From Populus alba (lineage: Eukaryota > Streptophyta > Magnoliopsida > Malpighiales > Salicaceae), in the NCBI RefSeq assembly GCF_005239225.2, contig NC_133290.1, forward strand, positions 9,742,204 to 9,806,203: a DNA stretch of 64,000 nucleotides, given 5' to 3'. A program made the translations under genes and the position numbers. The notes beneath the pieces were generated by a model. That model saw only the letters and a list, made by a program, of their open reading frames with translations. It did no database searches and was not told where the DNA came from. Positions 27,912 through 43,510 of this stretch are shown in pieces; within the stretch, counting starts at the first letter, position 1; each line of letters starts with the position of its first letter.

Positions 27912-28066
27912 TTCCACGGCTTTCTTGAACTTGGCACTCAAGAGACATGGGAGTAAAGGGCTAGGCTTTCTTTTCTCTTCCTTTCGTTCTTTGAATTTTC
28001 TTGTTCAAAGAATCCATCCATACATATCAGTCTCTTTAGTACAAAGCTCGAGAAAGCCATGGGAAA
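27912..28066 (+). ncRNA. MIR396: miR396 hairpin (mature arm 27912-27932, star arm 28046-28066)
   Basis: The 5' arm carries the miRNA and the 3' arm the star, offset as expected for a two-base 3' overhang. The loop of about 113 bases is partly base-paired. Orientation is sense with the neighbouring AAA-ATPase and eIF4A-III genes. Confidence 0.9.
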
Positions 28067-28200
28067 ATATGAAAGGATTTTGTGGAGTAATCTTATCCCT
28101 ATCTGCCACAACTTTGGCCTCCTTCGTTCACAAGGTATATATAATGCTTAAATTTCTTACCAGATTTCCTTGTGAATTTTACTCATGAAATCAAGAATTT

Positions 28201-28725
28201 AACTTGTTGAGATGTTTTTGATTACAAGCACAACTGATCACCTGGTATGGTTGAACCAGATCTGAGGTTTTCTCTCTCTTTATTTTGTTATATCCGATTT
28301 AATTCACCAAACAATTAAATCCAGGAAAAATAGAACACAGCTCTTTTAAGGTATGGAGCTCTCTTATCTTCCATTTTCTCTGCCTTTTTTCGAGCAAATG
28401 ATTCCCTTAATCCGCTTTATAATTTTCTGCATCCTCTATATTTACATCATACGTGCTCAAATGCGAAAGTTAGAACAATCATATCCAGCAAAACTCATCG
28501 ATCTTCTTTTCTTCTTAGGTGGATAAAAGAGTAAAACATAAAGAAAGTGTGGTTCCTCTTTATGGCTTTCCTATCAATGGGTAACTTGTCAGATTTTGCT
28601 GGCATTTTTTTGTGACATGAAAGGCTAAGCAACTTGATTCCCAATTTCATCAAAAGTCTTTCAACTACTTGTCTGTAAGTAGGTGAAAGCCCCATCATCT
28701 ACTTTGCATGGGGAAGACTCTTCAA

Positions 28726-28730
<5 letters not shown>
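28201..28730. other. Spacer downstream of MIR396
   Basis: No gene is recognised. Some of this may be the 3' part of the MIR396 transcript. Confidence 0.4.

Positions 28731-28762
<32 letters not shown>
28731..28762. repeat. (TA)n microsatellite
   Basis: About 15 TA units end where the target duplication of the adjacent inverted SINE begins, so the SINE seems to have landed at the edge of the TA run. Confidence 0.9.
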
Positions 28763-28765
<3 letters not shown>

Positions 28766-28768
28766 GAG

Positions 28769-28912
28769 TTTTTTTTTTTTTTTATTTACGTGACTGTCCA
28801 GGTCCAGCTTGTGCGCACCACGACTAATCCTACAGCCCACTGAACATCCTGTAAATCCAGTGAGCATGTAAGACACCGTGGGGGTGACAGGCGTGTACAA
28901 TGAAGTTTGAAA
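28769..28912 (-). mobile_element. 5'-truncated SINE, second copy, inverted
   Basis: Read on the minus strand it starts just inside box B (TTCAAACTTCA, 28911-28901). It then follows copy 25667-25873 through CACGCCTGTCACCCCC, GGATGTTCAGTG and GGATTAGTCGTGGTGCGC to an A-rich tail (the T-run 28769-28784 here). Flanking 16-base repeats TATAAACGAGTTTTTT and TATAAACTAGTTTTTT (28759-28774 and 28913-28928) differ at one base, a good target duplication overlapping the tail. It has lost box A and so is transcriptionally dead. Confidence 0.85.
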
Positions 28913-28929
28913 TATAAACTAGTTTTTTC

Positions 28930-31680
28930 TCTCTTAGAGGAGAAGATGGCATGTGCAGATTGCAGAGTTCTAAAAATAATCTGCGAGAAAAATGGAGGTG
29001 GAAATTGAGCAAGCATGAACGCCAAAATTGTGATGTCTCCGTTAGTTAAAATGACACGTTCAAATGAATGATTCTATTAAGAATTAATATGATGAAATTA
29101 TTAATAAATTAAAATAATTTTAGCGTTTATCTAAATTCAGTCATGTGAATACAATAATTTTTTTTTTATTAACTTGAATATTCAAATCATTTTACAGACT
29201 AATTAATATAATAATTTTAATTTACCTGAATATGATTATGTTAAATACAATAATTTTAGTTTACCTGAATATTCGGTCATTTACTTATCCATCTTTATTT
29301 TTAGAAACGTGTACTTTTATTGATTGGTTTCTTCCATTCTTTATTTTGTTCTTGAAATGCATTCGGTTAGAAATTCAAGATGAGAGAGAGAGAGAGAGAA
29401 ACGGAAAATACATAAATATATTTTGTTTAAGAAATAATAAAAAAATATATAAAATAAACATGTCTATGCCATGATATTAATGTGAATTTTTTATGCTTAT
29501 AAAACAAGAATAGAGGGAGAAATGTCTCTGCTATCATCATATTTTTTATTGCAAAACTGCAACCAAACACTATTTTAGTGTCCTAGAACATAAATTACAT
29601 ATACAAATGAGACATAAATATGTTTGGTTGAATAAATAAAGATATAAAATAAATTTAACAGTAATAACCAAACATTATCTAAAATTAAAATTTTTTTTAT
29701 CAAAATATTGTTAGTAGTAAGCCTACATAACACCTTTATGTTAGAGTATCAAATTGAATGCTTTAATTAGTTTAAAAAAATAATTTTCTTGTGTTTATTT
29801 TTTATAATTTTTTAATGACATCATTTCAAAAATGAAAGAGTTATTCTTATAGAAATGTGCCATATAGGCTTATGAACTAATTGTTACGATGAAAGGGGTC
29901 CTTACAAAATAAAATAAAAGATTAAGAGGGCTCAATTAATATGAAAAAAAAGGAGGAGATTTCAATCAATAATAATTTGAAGAGTATATATGTTGGGACA
30001 CCAAACTCGTGGCATAGATTACACATTTGTATAAATAAAATCAATAGAAAATAGCTTAACCTGTTACTCTTCAATTGAGAGATTAGACACATTAACAAAT
30101 AAGTCAATTGGTGCAACAACACGTCAACAACACTACATTAACAATCCAAAAGGGTCCATCATGATCAAATTTAATGATTTGAATTACTCATCCTTTAAGC
30201 ATCTTGATCAATTAATTATTCTATCTTTTGATTTGTTCAACTTTACTTTTCTAGTTTTAAACTTGTCATTAATATTATTTTTGTACCTTAAAAAAACAAA
30301 AAAAGAAAGATATATATATATATATACTATATATCACGTTGCATTTCGATCTAATATCTTTACTTATCAACCTTACAATTAGCATTTGGTCCTCTCTATT
30401 CATTGCAAAGCTTGTAAAAAATAGTGGAAAGTTGTGACTATTATTTTATTAATCGTTTATACTTAAAACATCTACAAGTATATTGTTATAATTTTTCAGG
30501 TGTATTTTGATATTAATTAATATCCATGTTAAAAAAAATTGAATGAAATTAACTTTATTTTTATATTGTGATTTCATTTGGAAGAATCGTTTGTGATCTC
30601 AATTTCATCTCGAAGTTAGCATTGCATGAATTTGTATCAAAATTTCTTTGATTAGCACTCTAAGGTGTTTTTTGTATTTTCATCCTGATTTTTTTCTTAT
30701 AGTGGATTTGACTGAGATAGTATTTAATATTTTAATAAATATAAAATAGAATTTGAAAACAAAAAATGGTTGGCATGTGTTGGTAAAAATGTTTGTTCCT
30801 TTGGGGTGACATGTGAAGCATTGTTTGGCAGCTAAATGCCTTGACTCCTCCTTTCATACGGGTGCCTCCTTTCACAGGTTTTGTTTTATTTATATTTTTT
30901 AATTTCATCATTTGATGTTGTTTATTTTTAAAAAATAGGCTTTATGACTTTATTTAGTTTTTTTTTTTCAATCAGGTTATCTCAATCTCATGATCTTGAC
31001 AATAGATTTAGCCAGTTAACCCAAGTATTTATTTGATGTCATTTTTTTATATCTTTTTTTTTTTTCGGTTTCACCCTTCAAAAATTGAGCTCTTTTTAAA
31101 ATAAAACTTTGTTATTTTTCCTGTTTTACCTTCTATTGGATTATATCATTTGCACGATCTAACTCTGGAGATTTGATGAATTTACCTAGGTTTGCATGTG
31201 TTTATTTTTTGTAAGTTTTTTTTTTTTTTTTTTTTTTTTAATTTCAGCCTTCTACATTTGAATTGTTGGGGATTAATCATCATTATTATTTTTTTCAATT
31301 TATTTTCTATAAAGTTGGTTCCATCTCATAATCCATGTTGTGAATTTGCATACTAGTTCGGGTTGACTCTAAAAGCTTTATTTTTTTTTATTATTTCAAT
31401 TTTCCCTTAACATTGGGTTATCTTGAAAATTCAGTTTGCTATATTTTTTTGACAAGTGTTCTTTTTCTTATGGGTATTGATATCACCTTTTCTTTTAAGA
31501 ATTATTTTATTTACTGTCGTTGCATTTTCTATCATACAATTGAATTAACTTAACGTAGATTTTCTTTCTTTCTTTAAAGCATGCTTGCAGAACCCGAGCA
31601 TTATTTTTTAACTTTATAGAAAAATCGGTCCAGCCCACGGCGGGCAACCTGTCTGTATTACTTGGTTAAAATATAACATA
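28930..31680. other. AT-rich intergenic spacer before eIF4A-III
   Basis: No gene is seen on either strand. There are many long T-runs (for example at 31217-31240), phrases reminiscent of decayed retroelements around 30890-31620, a short (GA)n at about 29381-29400 and a (TA)n at about 30310-30326. Nothing has defined ends. Confidence 0.5.
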
Positions 31681-31696
31681 GATGGTTTAATAATCC

Positions 31697-31848
31697 AGCC
31701 CATAAGAAATAAAAATGATGGGCTAAGCCCATTATTGCATTTAAACAAAAGTTCCGAACTCTCTCAAAGAAGACCGTATTAATATTATCCTCTTAATTCA
31801 CATCTCTCCTTAGCTCGAGAAAAAATCACCTCTCTAAAATCAGCGGCG
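31697..31848 (+). promoter_or_regulatory. eIF4A-III promoter with site II-type motifs
   Basis: AGCCCAT at 31697-31703 is followed by a 15-base palindrome, ATGGGCTAAGCCCAT, at 31718-31732. It presents the TGGGCT/AGCCCA core in both directions. Such site II motifs, bound by TCP factors, are typical of plant promoters for translation and cell-cycle genes. The start codon follows about 115 bases later, with a CT-rich leader between. No TATA box is obvious, as usual for housekeeping genes. Confidence 0.55.
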
Positions 31849-36206
<4,358 letters not shown>

Positions 36207-36249
36207 GACATGCTGTGGTGGTTATTACTCGCTGCGGACAATGTTCTTG

Positions 36250-38120
36250 AATTGTGGCTGGCATCTGTGTGCACTGCTGCACTGTAAGCTTTTTCAGCGT
36301 TTAAGATGCGGGCAAGTCTGACAAGAAAAATGCTAGATTAGCTTTAACTCCTATGATAAGATTGTGATTAAGATGCTCTCTTATCGAATTTATACACACT
36401 TGTATGTTACAGACATGCATTTTTTTGGTTGGTTGGGTACTTTTCCCCAATATCCTTCAACCAGTACTCCCATTACTTAGCGACGATGGGAGAAGTATCT
36501 ATCAGAAATTGAGTTGTCATCTAAATGTTTATTTATTTTGTTCCTGTCCTTGTTTACCCCTGTGAAAAATGGACAATCTTGATATGAACGTTGCTCTTAA
36601 ATATGACATGGCAGTTGAAGCCTTGCACGATAAGAGTTGTGAGTTCTATGATAATTTTTAACAAACGAAGACCCAACGTTGAGCTCCTTCAATTAGCAAA
36701 AAATTCATAAAAATAATGAACACTTTGTTCGCTTGATCATAAATTTTGCAAGTATAATAATTACCAAAAAAACACTGAAGGATCTGGTTTTGCTAATGGT
36801 GCTTCACTGTCCATATCTTCCCCCTTCTTCTCCACTTTGATTTTTTTTCTTTCTAATGTTAGTTATCTAGTCTTCAAAAAAACATGCAGGTACGTGACTA
36901 GCTTGATTTTGCGAGGTATAATTAAATAAAAAATAATTTTTAAAAAGTTAAGTTATTAAATCTCGTTAAGCTTATCACTTGAATTTTATGTGTGGCTGGT
37001 TAATTTAGGTTAGGGTTGATTGAGAATTAGTTTTTATAATTGGTTTTGGTTTGTTTTTATGGAGTTTTCATGGTTTTAAATAAATATTTTGACATGAGAT
37101 TTGTATTTAATTGTAAGAGTATTTTTTTTTTATCATAAATAGAAAATAGTTTTAAAAGATAGAATTTTTAAATATAGTAAATTCCATGAGCTGGATTATG
37201 ATTTTTTCGAGTGCAATCTAATATGTTATATGTCATGATTTTTATCAATGCAGTATTAATGTAATTTGAAATTTTTTTTAAAGTTAAATTATATTTTTAA
37301 TGATTGTTCTGGTTGTCTTTGTATTTGTTAAATTAATTAAGTTATATCAGGTTAATTTTTATTATTTAATAATAATTTTAAATAATTTTTGAAGATTTTA
37401 AAAATAATTTTTTTCAAAAAACAATTCTTATGAACAATTTTATTTAAAGATGATAGTGGTCTTATCCACCTTGCATTCATGTTTCTCGACATACAAATGT
37501 CCACCCTGCTTTCATAAATCACGTATAAATGACGCATCCATCATAAATGTTTAAAGATAATTGTTCCGCTTAAAGAAAATGTCTACACTGCTTTCAAAGG
37601 ACGCATCCATCATATCAAAACTAATTCCTGATCTTTAGTATTTACTTTCTCATTCGGTTGCTACAAGGATATTATATACTTTTATTAATCCATACAAAAA
37701 GAGTTTACACAAAATGTTGTGTAGCTTACAAGAAAATTCAAAGAAACAATAAAGTTCCAAGCTCTAAAAAATTAGTGATTTCCTACAAGTTTAAGGTTTA
37801 GCAGAGCAATATATAATAGTTTCTACTTTCTATGCTACTTGGTACTTATTTGATTTGATATATTATAAAATTTAATACATAAATTATTTAAAAATTAGAT
37901 AATTGAAGAAGGGACAATTCTCTAGGAGTAATATGATCCTCCATTTGTATTGAATGATGAATTGGCTAAAAATCTAGCATTTTGTAAAAAATGTGTTTTT
38001 ATTTTTTTTGTTTGACAATAAGGGTATCCTTAAATCAAGTTGCTTGGGACTAATAATCCCTGAATGATATTAAAAACACACCCTCACATCGGCAATGTAC
38101 ACTTACTATTTTTTTTAGGT
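36250..38120. other. Intergenic spacer downstream of eIF4A-III
   Basis: The first few hundred bases are probably 3' UTR, but I see no clear poly(A) signal. The rest is AT-rich with no gene. Confidence 0.45.
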
Positions 38121-38129
38121 GTTAGTTAA

Positions 38130-38345
38130 GTAATTCGGTTTGATTTTGTGTTTCAAAAGTATTTTTAAAAAATATTAAATTTTTTTTATTTTTTTCTTCA
38201 GATTAATATGTTTTAGGTGTTTTTAGATCATTTTGATGCGTTGATATCACAAATAGTTTTTAAAAAACAAAAAAAATATTATTTTAATATATTTATGAGT
38301 AAAAAGCATTTTGAAAAGCAACTGTAAGCACACCTACAAATAAAT
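38130..38345. mobile_element. MITE-like AT-rich element
   Basis: It opens GGTTTGATTTTGTGTTTCAA and closes with AAGCATTTTGAAAAGCAACT, whose reverse complement loosely matches the opening. The interior has GTTTTTAGATCATTTTGATG and a long A/T core. This is a layout common in Salicaceae intergenic DNA. No clean target duplication is seen. Confidence 0.5.
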
Positions 38346-38525
38346 GCAATCTGAGGCTTTTACTTCTTAAAACTATTAGCTATAATTAATTGATTGATAA
38401 TTGTTTTGATAATTGATTGATTTGCGTTAAAAAAATTAATCCAACTGAGTCTAGATGCAGAGTTGAGTAATTCTCAATCGTTTCCCTTAAAAAGAACTTA
38501 TTAAAAGAGATATTAGACGCGGGAA

Positions 38526-38546
38526 GGGGGGGGGGGGGGGCGGGGG
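38526..38546. repeat. Homopolymeric G-tract
   Basis: About 15 consecutive G, then C and five more G, lie in AT-rich sequence. It has G-quadruplex potential on the plus strand and is prone to length error in assemblies. Confidence 0.9.
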
Positions 38547-38937
38547 TTTAGGTGCTCCCAGTGCAATACACATAGTTAATTAAACTTTTTAAAAAAATCC
38601 AAGTCTTGCAAGTCTTTGATGAAAAAAAATAAATAAATAAGGAAGAAAATAAAGTAGCAAGAGCATAGATTTTCTTAAAAAACATTATTATTACTGCCAT
38701 GTTACAATACATTTAAGTAAGGTTATCAATGGGTACTTATAGGTTGGTTTTACTATATTCATACTCTATATTATATAACCTGTAAAATATTTAGATATTT
38801 ATATCTTGTCCATCTAGTTTTAGATACTCATATGAGTATTTATTATCTTATTATTATTATTATTGGATTAAGTTTGAGCTGAATTTGATAATTTTCCTAT
38901 CATTTTTTAATATTAATTTTTTCATTACTAAAAAAAC

Positions 38938-39220
38938 CATCATGAGTAACTATTGCAGCCCATGGTGGATTGTGTCTTTCTTCTATGTTTTATTTCCATC
39001 ACGTTTTAATATTATTTTTTTCATCTTGTATTGTCTCACATGTTCATGATTATAAACATGATTTCATAAAAATAAAATAAAAAACATCATGGGTAACTAT
39101 TGCAACCCATGGTGGAATGTGTTTTTCTTTTATGTTTTATTTCCATCGCTTTTTAATATTTTTTTCATCTTGTATTGTCTTCCATGTTCATGATTATAAA
39201 CATCATTTCATAGTTTCCCG
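38938..39220. repeat. Tandem duplication, period 147
   Basis: Copies at 38938-39084 and 39085-39220 share GTAACTATTGCA.CCCATGGTGG, TTTATTTCCATC, CATCTTGTATTGTCT and CATGTTCATGATTATAAACAT. Beyond it a second, looser duplication (39210-39290 versus 39380-39440) repeats CATTTCATA and TTAAATG phrases, so this is a decayed complex repeat. Confidence 0.8.
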
Positions 39221-39512
39221 AGCTTTAATTTTGCGAAACCAAACTATAGTTGTTAAATGAAAAGCAAAATGACTTAATAAAAAAAGATATGAATGAAAGA
39301 AAAAATACCCAATAAAAAAAAAAGGATGTGAGTGAAAATAAAAGTTTGATGTGGTTTAGTGTTCATAATCCAAACACCATTTCATAACTTATCGAGTATG
39401 AATTTTGAGAAATCAAACTTCAATTATTAAATGGGACCCAAAAGGACTCAATATAAAAAAATGTGAATAGAAAAAAGAACCCAAAAAAGAGGGTGTTAAT
39501 TGAAAAAAAAAA

Positions 39513-39564
39513 AAAGATTTGAGGTTGTTCATTGTTTATATGAACAATGTTTCCACCTCAAATC
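39513..39564. repeat. Inverted repeat (hairpin)
   Basis: GATTTGAGGT at the left pairs with ACCTCAAATC at the right, and inner CATTG/CAATG segments extend the stem. A (GT)n run follows at about 39573-39588. It may be the end of a small element. No function is known. Confidence 0.7.
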
Positions 39565-40880
39565 CTTGAGAGTGTGTGTGTGTGTGTGAACGTATACATT
39601 CCATTTTCATCATCTTAAATTACTAATGGTGTAGATGGTGGAGCTATTGGCGGAACTACTTATGGAGGAAGAGGCAAAGCCTTGAATTGTTCTTAGGCAA
39701 CTAACATATACTATGTAAGCACCCTTATTTGTTGTGTTAGTTGTTGGAGATCTAGAATAGCTAATATATTTGTGATAAGGTTTATCACTCTTTTGTGTCC
39801 TGTGAATTTTTGGGTTATCAACTATAGATAGAACTTAAAAAAAAAATAAAGGGAAATTGACTAACTTTTTTTAAAATCTCCAAGACAACGCCATTAATAT
39901 TGTCAGAGAAGGCCTTTTTATGGCTAGTCAATGGGCTTTGTAGATTGAGTCATTGAAGGTTGTTGTTGAACTGGGGACCTCATGAGCATATGAAAAATAA
40001 GTCTTATGATGGGTTTAAAAAATCTTTCATTGCTTAAGTTAGTATTGATATAGGTGAATAGAAACTTGTAAGGTTGTGCTTGTGTTTGCAAAGAAGATGG
40101 AGAGATTATGTGAGATTGAAATAGAAGATGTGAGCTCATTTTCTTTGTGTTTGTGAGAAAATTGATAAACTTAGAGTTTGTTCTCTTTTGTTACTTGGTA
40201 ACTTATAGGACTTTATTTTCATGAATCATATAAAACTACCTATTACATAATTGTGTGAAATGATCAACCTAATTATAAACGGATACACAATCATTGTAGA
40301 TGATCACATTATCATTTTAGACGATTGCATTGTCATTGCAGATTGTCATAATTTTATTTAAAACAAGGTATTTAGGTAAGCAATCACACTATCACATTGA
40401 TGACGATACAAAAATCATAGGGAATGTTCTGGAATGAATTATTCCTGGAGATCCTTATATATCATTTACAGTTTGTTCTATGACCTTTACTTCAAGACTA
40501 AAATGACTTATTCTTTAATGGATCTCCTCAGGGGGTGTGAATCTCTTCTTGCATATATACCTACACAAAGTCTCATAGAGACCACTAGGGGTGTTGATGG
40601 GGGGCTCTTCGAAGATCAAGTCAATATGAGGTATTTTTTTTGTGGAAAAAAACATTAATAAACTTTTATGAAGATAGAGAAGAGGAAGGGGAATAAGATG
40701 TAGAATTAAGGAAGAAGAAGAAGAAAATGTGTTTATGTTTTAGAGTATAAGGTTGCGAACCCCTTTTTTGTATATTCCTGCTCTCTTTTATATTACATGA
40801 CTTGATCTGTTTCTTACAATGTTGGAGAGGTAGAAATGTAATATTATATTAGTAAGATAATATTATTTTATTGCTCATAC

Positions 40881-40938
40881 CATCACATCTAATCAATATA
40901 AATATGAACAGTTTGTTCGTATTTAATTGGATGTGATG
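40881..40938. repeat. Imperfect inverted repeat, 58 bases
   Basis: CATCACATCTAAT... at the left is the near reverse complement of ...AATTGGATGTGATG at the right. The arms are about 28 bases with few mismatches and almost no loop. It may be a tiny foldback element or the centre of a decayed palindrome. Confidence 0.7.
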
Positions 40939-40969
40939 GATATCATAATTACTAACCAAGACCCAGAAT

Positions 40970-41370
40970 ATAAGAGGCTTAGTATGGAGTTACCTTTCAG
41001 CTATACACTGAACCTGAGGGGCATTAGGTTCAACTCACACACTGAGCTCAAGAGGAGTTGGATTCAGCTTGTGACTGTACCCAAGAACGATAAAGGACGG
41101 ACGCGCCATAACTCAATATGGAGATGGGAATGGTCGCATCCCTGATCTAATAGGGGGTTGGACGCAGAAGCTTCACAACTCAATGTGGAGTTGGGCGGGA
41201 CGTGTCCTTGACCAAGCATGGAGTTGGGCGTGGACATGTCCTGACCCAACATGGGGCTAGGTGCAGATGCGTACCTAGCTAATCATAGGGTTAGTTGCCA
41301 ATGTGCCCTTATCAAATTTAGAGTTGGGCGCAAGCCTGCCATGGCTCAATCTAGGGTTGGGCACAAAAAA
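40970..41370. repeat. Degenerate GAGTTGGGCG minisatellite
   Basis: Some eight imperfect copies of a roughly 40-base unit contain GAGTTGGGCG, a variable GTGTCC or GTGCCC phrase, and CAACATGG or CTCAAT. It is GC-rich compared with its flanks. Similar in style to 1410-1682 but with a different core. Confidence 0.7.
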
Positions 41371-41379
41371 AAAATATAA

Positions 41380-43260
41380 CTCTATTTTGAGTTATGATTT
41401 TTATGCAATAGCCTTAAATAGGAAAAGTTTAAGAAACCATGACCCATCACCCATAAAGCGGCATGTTTAGATAGATGACTGCATTGTCACGTAGAGCAGG
41501 TTATTCAATTGAGCAGATATGATATAAACATGTCTTGACATCATATTGTATATCCTATGACAGATTGGAGTTATGTCAACACTAAATCAATAATTGCACA
41601 AAACACGCAAAAGGAAAAGATTTATGGGCTTAGGTTTGAACCCATTTCCTTTCCTCGTATGCTGAGTTTTTAGTCCTTCTTCTCGTCTTCGGGTTCACGT
41701 AATGCCACCTTCAAAACCTCTAAATGATAGATACTATGACATGATGAAATTTATAAATAAGCAGAGATACAATATTGTATTAGCACAGCCCAACACTTAA
41801 TATACATCCTGCTGAGACAAAAATAAAATAAAATAAAAAATGTCCGAAAGGCATTACGAGAGATGTTTAATCGGTATAAAAATATGGTATTTTGATCTAC
41901 TTAATTAATAGACGGGCGCTTGAGTAGCGTGAAAGCTTGGCATAAGTATGTTGAGTGTTTAAATATATTATGTATAAATAATAAGTATCTCGTGCCCTTT
42001 CCTTCACATGTGAGTATAATCAATGTTGAGAAAGGAGGGGAAAAAAAACCAAATCTTCTACCACGAAACAGCAAAAAACAGCAAACTAAAAAGATATAAT
42101 TAAATTTATAATTTTACTATTGAATATTTATCTTAAGGTATTCTATCTTAAAAAAAATTTACAACTTCTTAAATTAACTTAAAATCCAACCTGAACAAAC
42201 TTAAAAATCTAAAAATAAAAGTTATAAATAAACTAGAAAAAGAAATTATTAAATATATTACTTAATTTTCTAAATAAAAAAATCCTTGAAAACTTCAACC
42301 TCCTGCATCACCCACCCGGACACAGTAAAAATCCCAAATGTCAAAAAACTAGATCATAAAAGCAAGTTGAGGGTGGGCACTATACGATTATGTGAGAGAG
42401 GCCACCATATCAAAAGCAGTTGTAGTTTTTACAGTAATGGTTTTAAAAAAATTATTTGGTTAAAATTATAGTTGAAATTAAGGTTAAATAAAAAATAATT
42501 TAATATGTTTAATTTAAAAATTATTTTTCAAATTGAGGGTGTGTGTGTATTAATGATTTTTAATTTAAATATTGTATATTTAACTACTGCTATTACATCA
42601 TGAAATAAATAATGCTTATATCAAATATTTTTTATTGTTTCATTAAACTATCTACAATTTCATCACGTACAAATTTCGTACAAAATTCATCCGACAAGAA
42701 CTACAATTTTCTTGGTTTCTTAAACGCACATCATGTAAAATATCATCAGGAACAAAATTAAAATTACGATCAAATTCTATAAATATTACATTATCAAGTA
42801 TCAAGTGATCTTCTAATTTTTTAAATAAAACACAATTAAAAAATAAAATAAAAATTGAATTTGTATTTTACTAGATCAGACTCAATTCAATGCATTTAAC
42901 TTTGAATCAAACCTGGCCTGGCCGGAACAATAAAAAATACCTCCACTATTCACGAGTTGGTGTGGAAAACAGCTGAGAGATCTCTCCGCAAACCTATGAA
43001 TAATAGAGTGGTTTAAACAAATTTTGCATGGGTCTCACGTGAAGTAAAATATATTTTAGATTACCAAACAACTATTAACTGTGGTTCACCGTAAACGTGA
43101 AATTCACCACGCAAACAAACATAGCTTTCTAGTACTAATAAATGATAAATGATAAATCCATTATAAGAGACGAGATTTTCTTAAGAAAAAAAGAAGTCAT
43201 AAAATTATAAACAGTTAGCACTACAAACATTGGAGTTTAAATTAGAATATTTAAGAACAA
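41380..43260. other. Intergenic spacer
   Basis: No gene is found. 42440-42540 resembles the AT-rich ends of MITE-like elements. The remainder is featureless. Confidence 0.45.
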
Positions 43261-43263
43261 ATT

Positions 43264-43284
43264 GGGGGGGGGGGGGGGGGGGGG
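43264..43284. repeat. Homopolymeric G-tract of 21
   Basis: An uninterrupted run of 21 G lies about 230 bases beyond the stop codon of the minus-strand MAP3K gene. It reads as poly-C in that gene's direction, near its likely 3' end. It is a quadruplex candidate and hard to sequence correctly. Confidence 0.9.
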
Positions 43285-43510
43285 AAACCGACCTGGTAGC
43301 TCGGTAATGCAAAAAGGCAGCCACCCTTTGGAACTCTCGAGTTTCGGAGACCTCCTGGATAAGTAGAACACACTCCTAAAACTTGTTGCATCCACATGAT
43401 TGCAAACATACACTCACAAGCAAACCATATTTTTAATGGGGAAAAAATCTAACAAATAAAATTTCCTAAAAAACCATATACATTTTGAAAAGAAACTGCG
43501 AGACACGAAT

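Larger units (their letters stand above)
27154..28200 (+). ncRNA. MIR396: MIR396 primary transcript region
   Basis: The mature 21-nt miRNA is at 27912-27932, beginning TTCCACGGCTTTCTTGA, with the G-7 variant seen in some poplar members. The star lies on the other arm at 28046-28066, beginning GCTCGAGAAAGCC. The duplex has the one-C bulge typical of miR396 precursors. Next to the duplex, ACTCAAGAGAC (about 27936-27946) pairs with AGTCTCTTTAGT (about 28029-28040), lengthening the stem. miR396 guides cleavage of GRF transcription-factor mRNAs and so limits leaf and meristem cell proliferation. A TATA box TATATATATAAAAC lies at about 27156-27169, followed by a CT-rich start-like region (27215-27270). 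The hairpin is thus about 740 bases into the transcript. The transcript end is unknown. Confidence 0.9.

Noticed and set aside
28066..28150. Small peptide frame starting at the ATG in the miR396 star
   Set aside because: The ATG is part of the conserved star arm, and a peptide from here has no support.
27657..28188. Frames of repeated Ile-Tyr or Ser-Leu across the (TA)n(GA)n tract
   Set aside because: They are microsatellite translations. The real feature is the miR396 hairpin.
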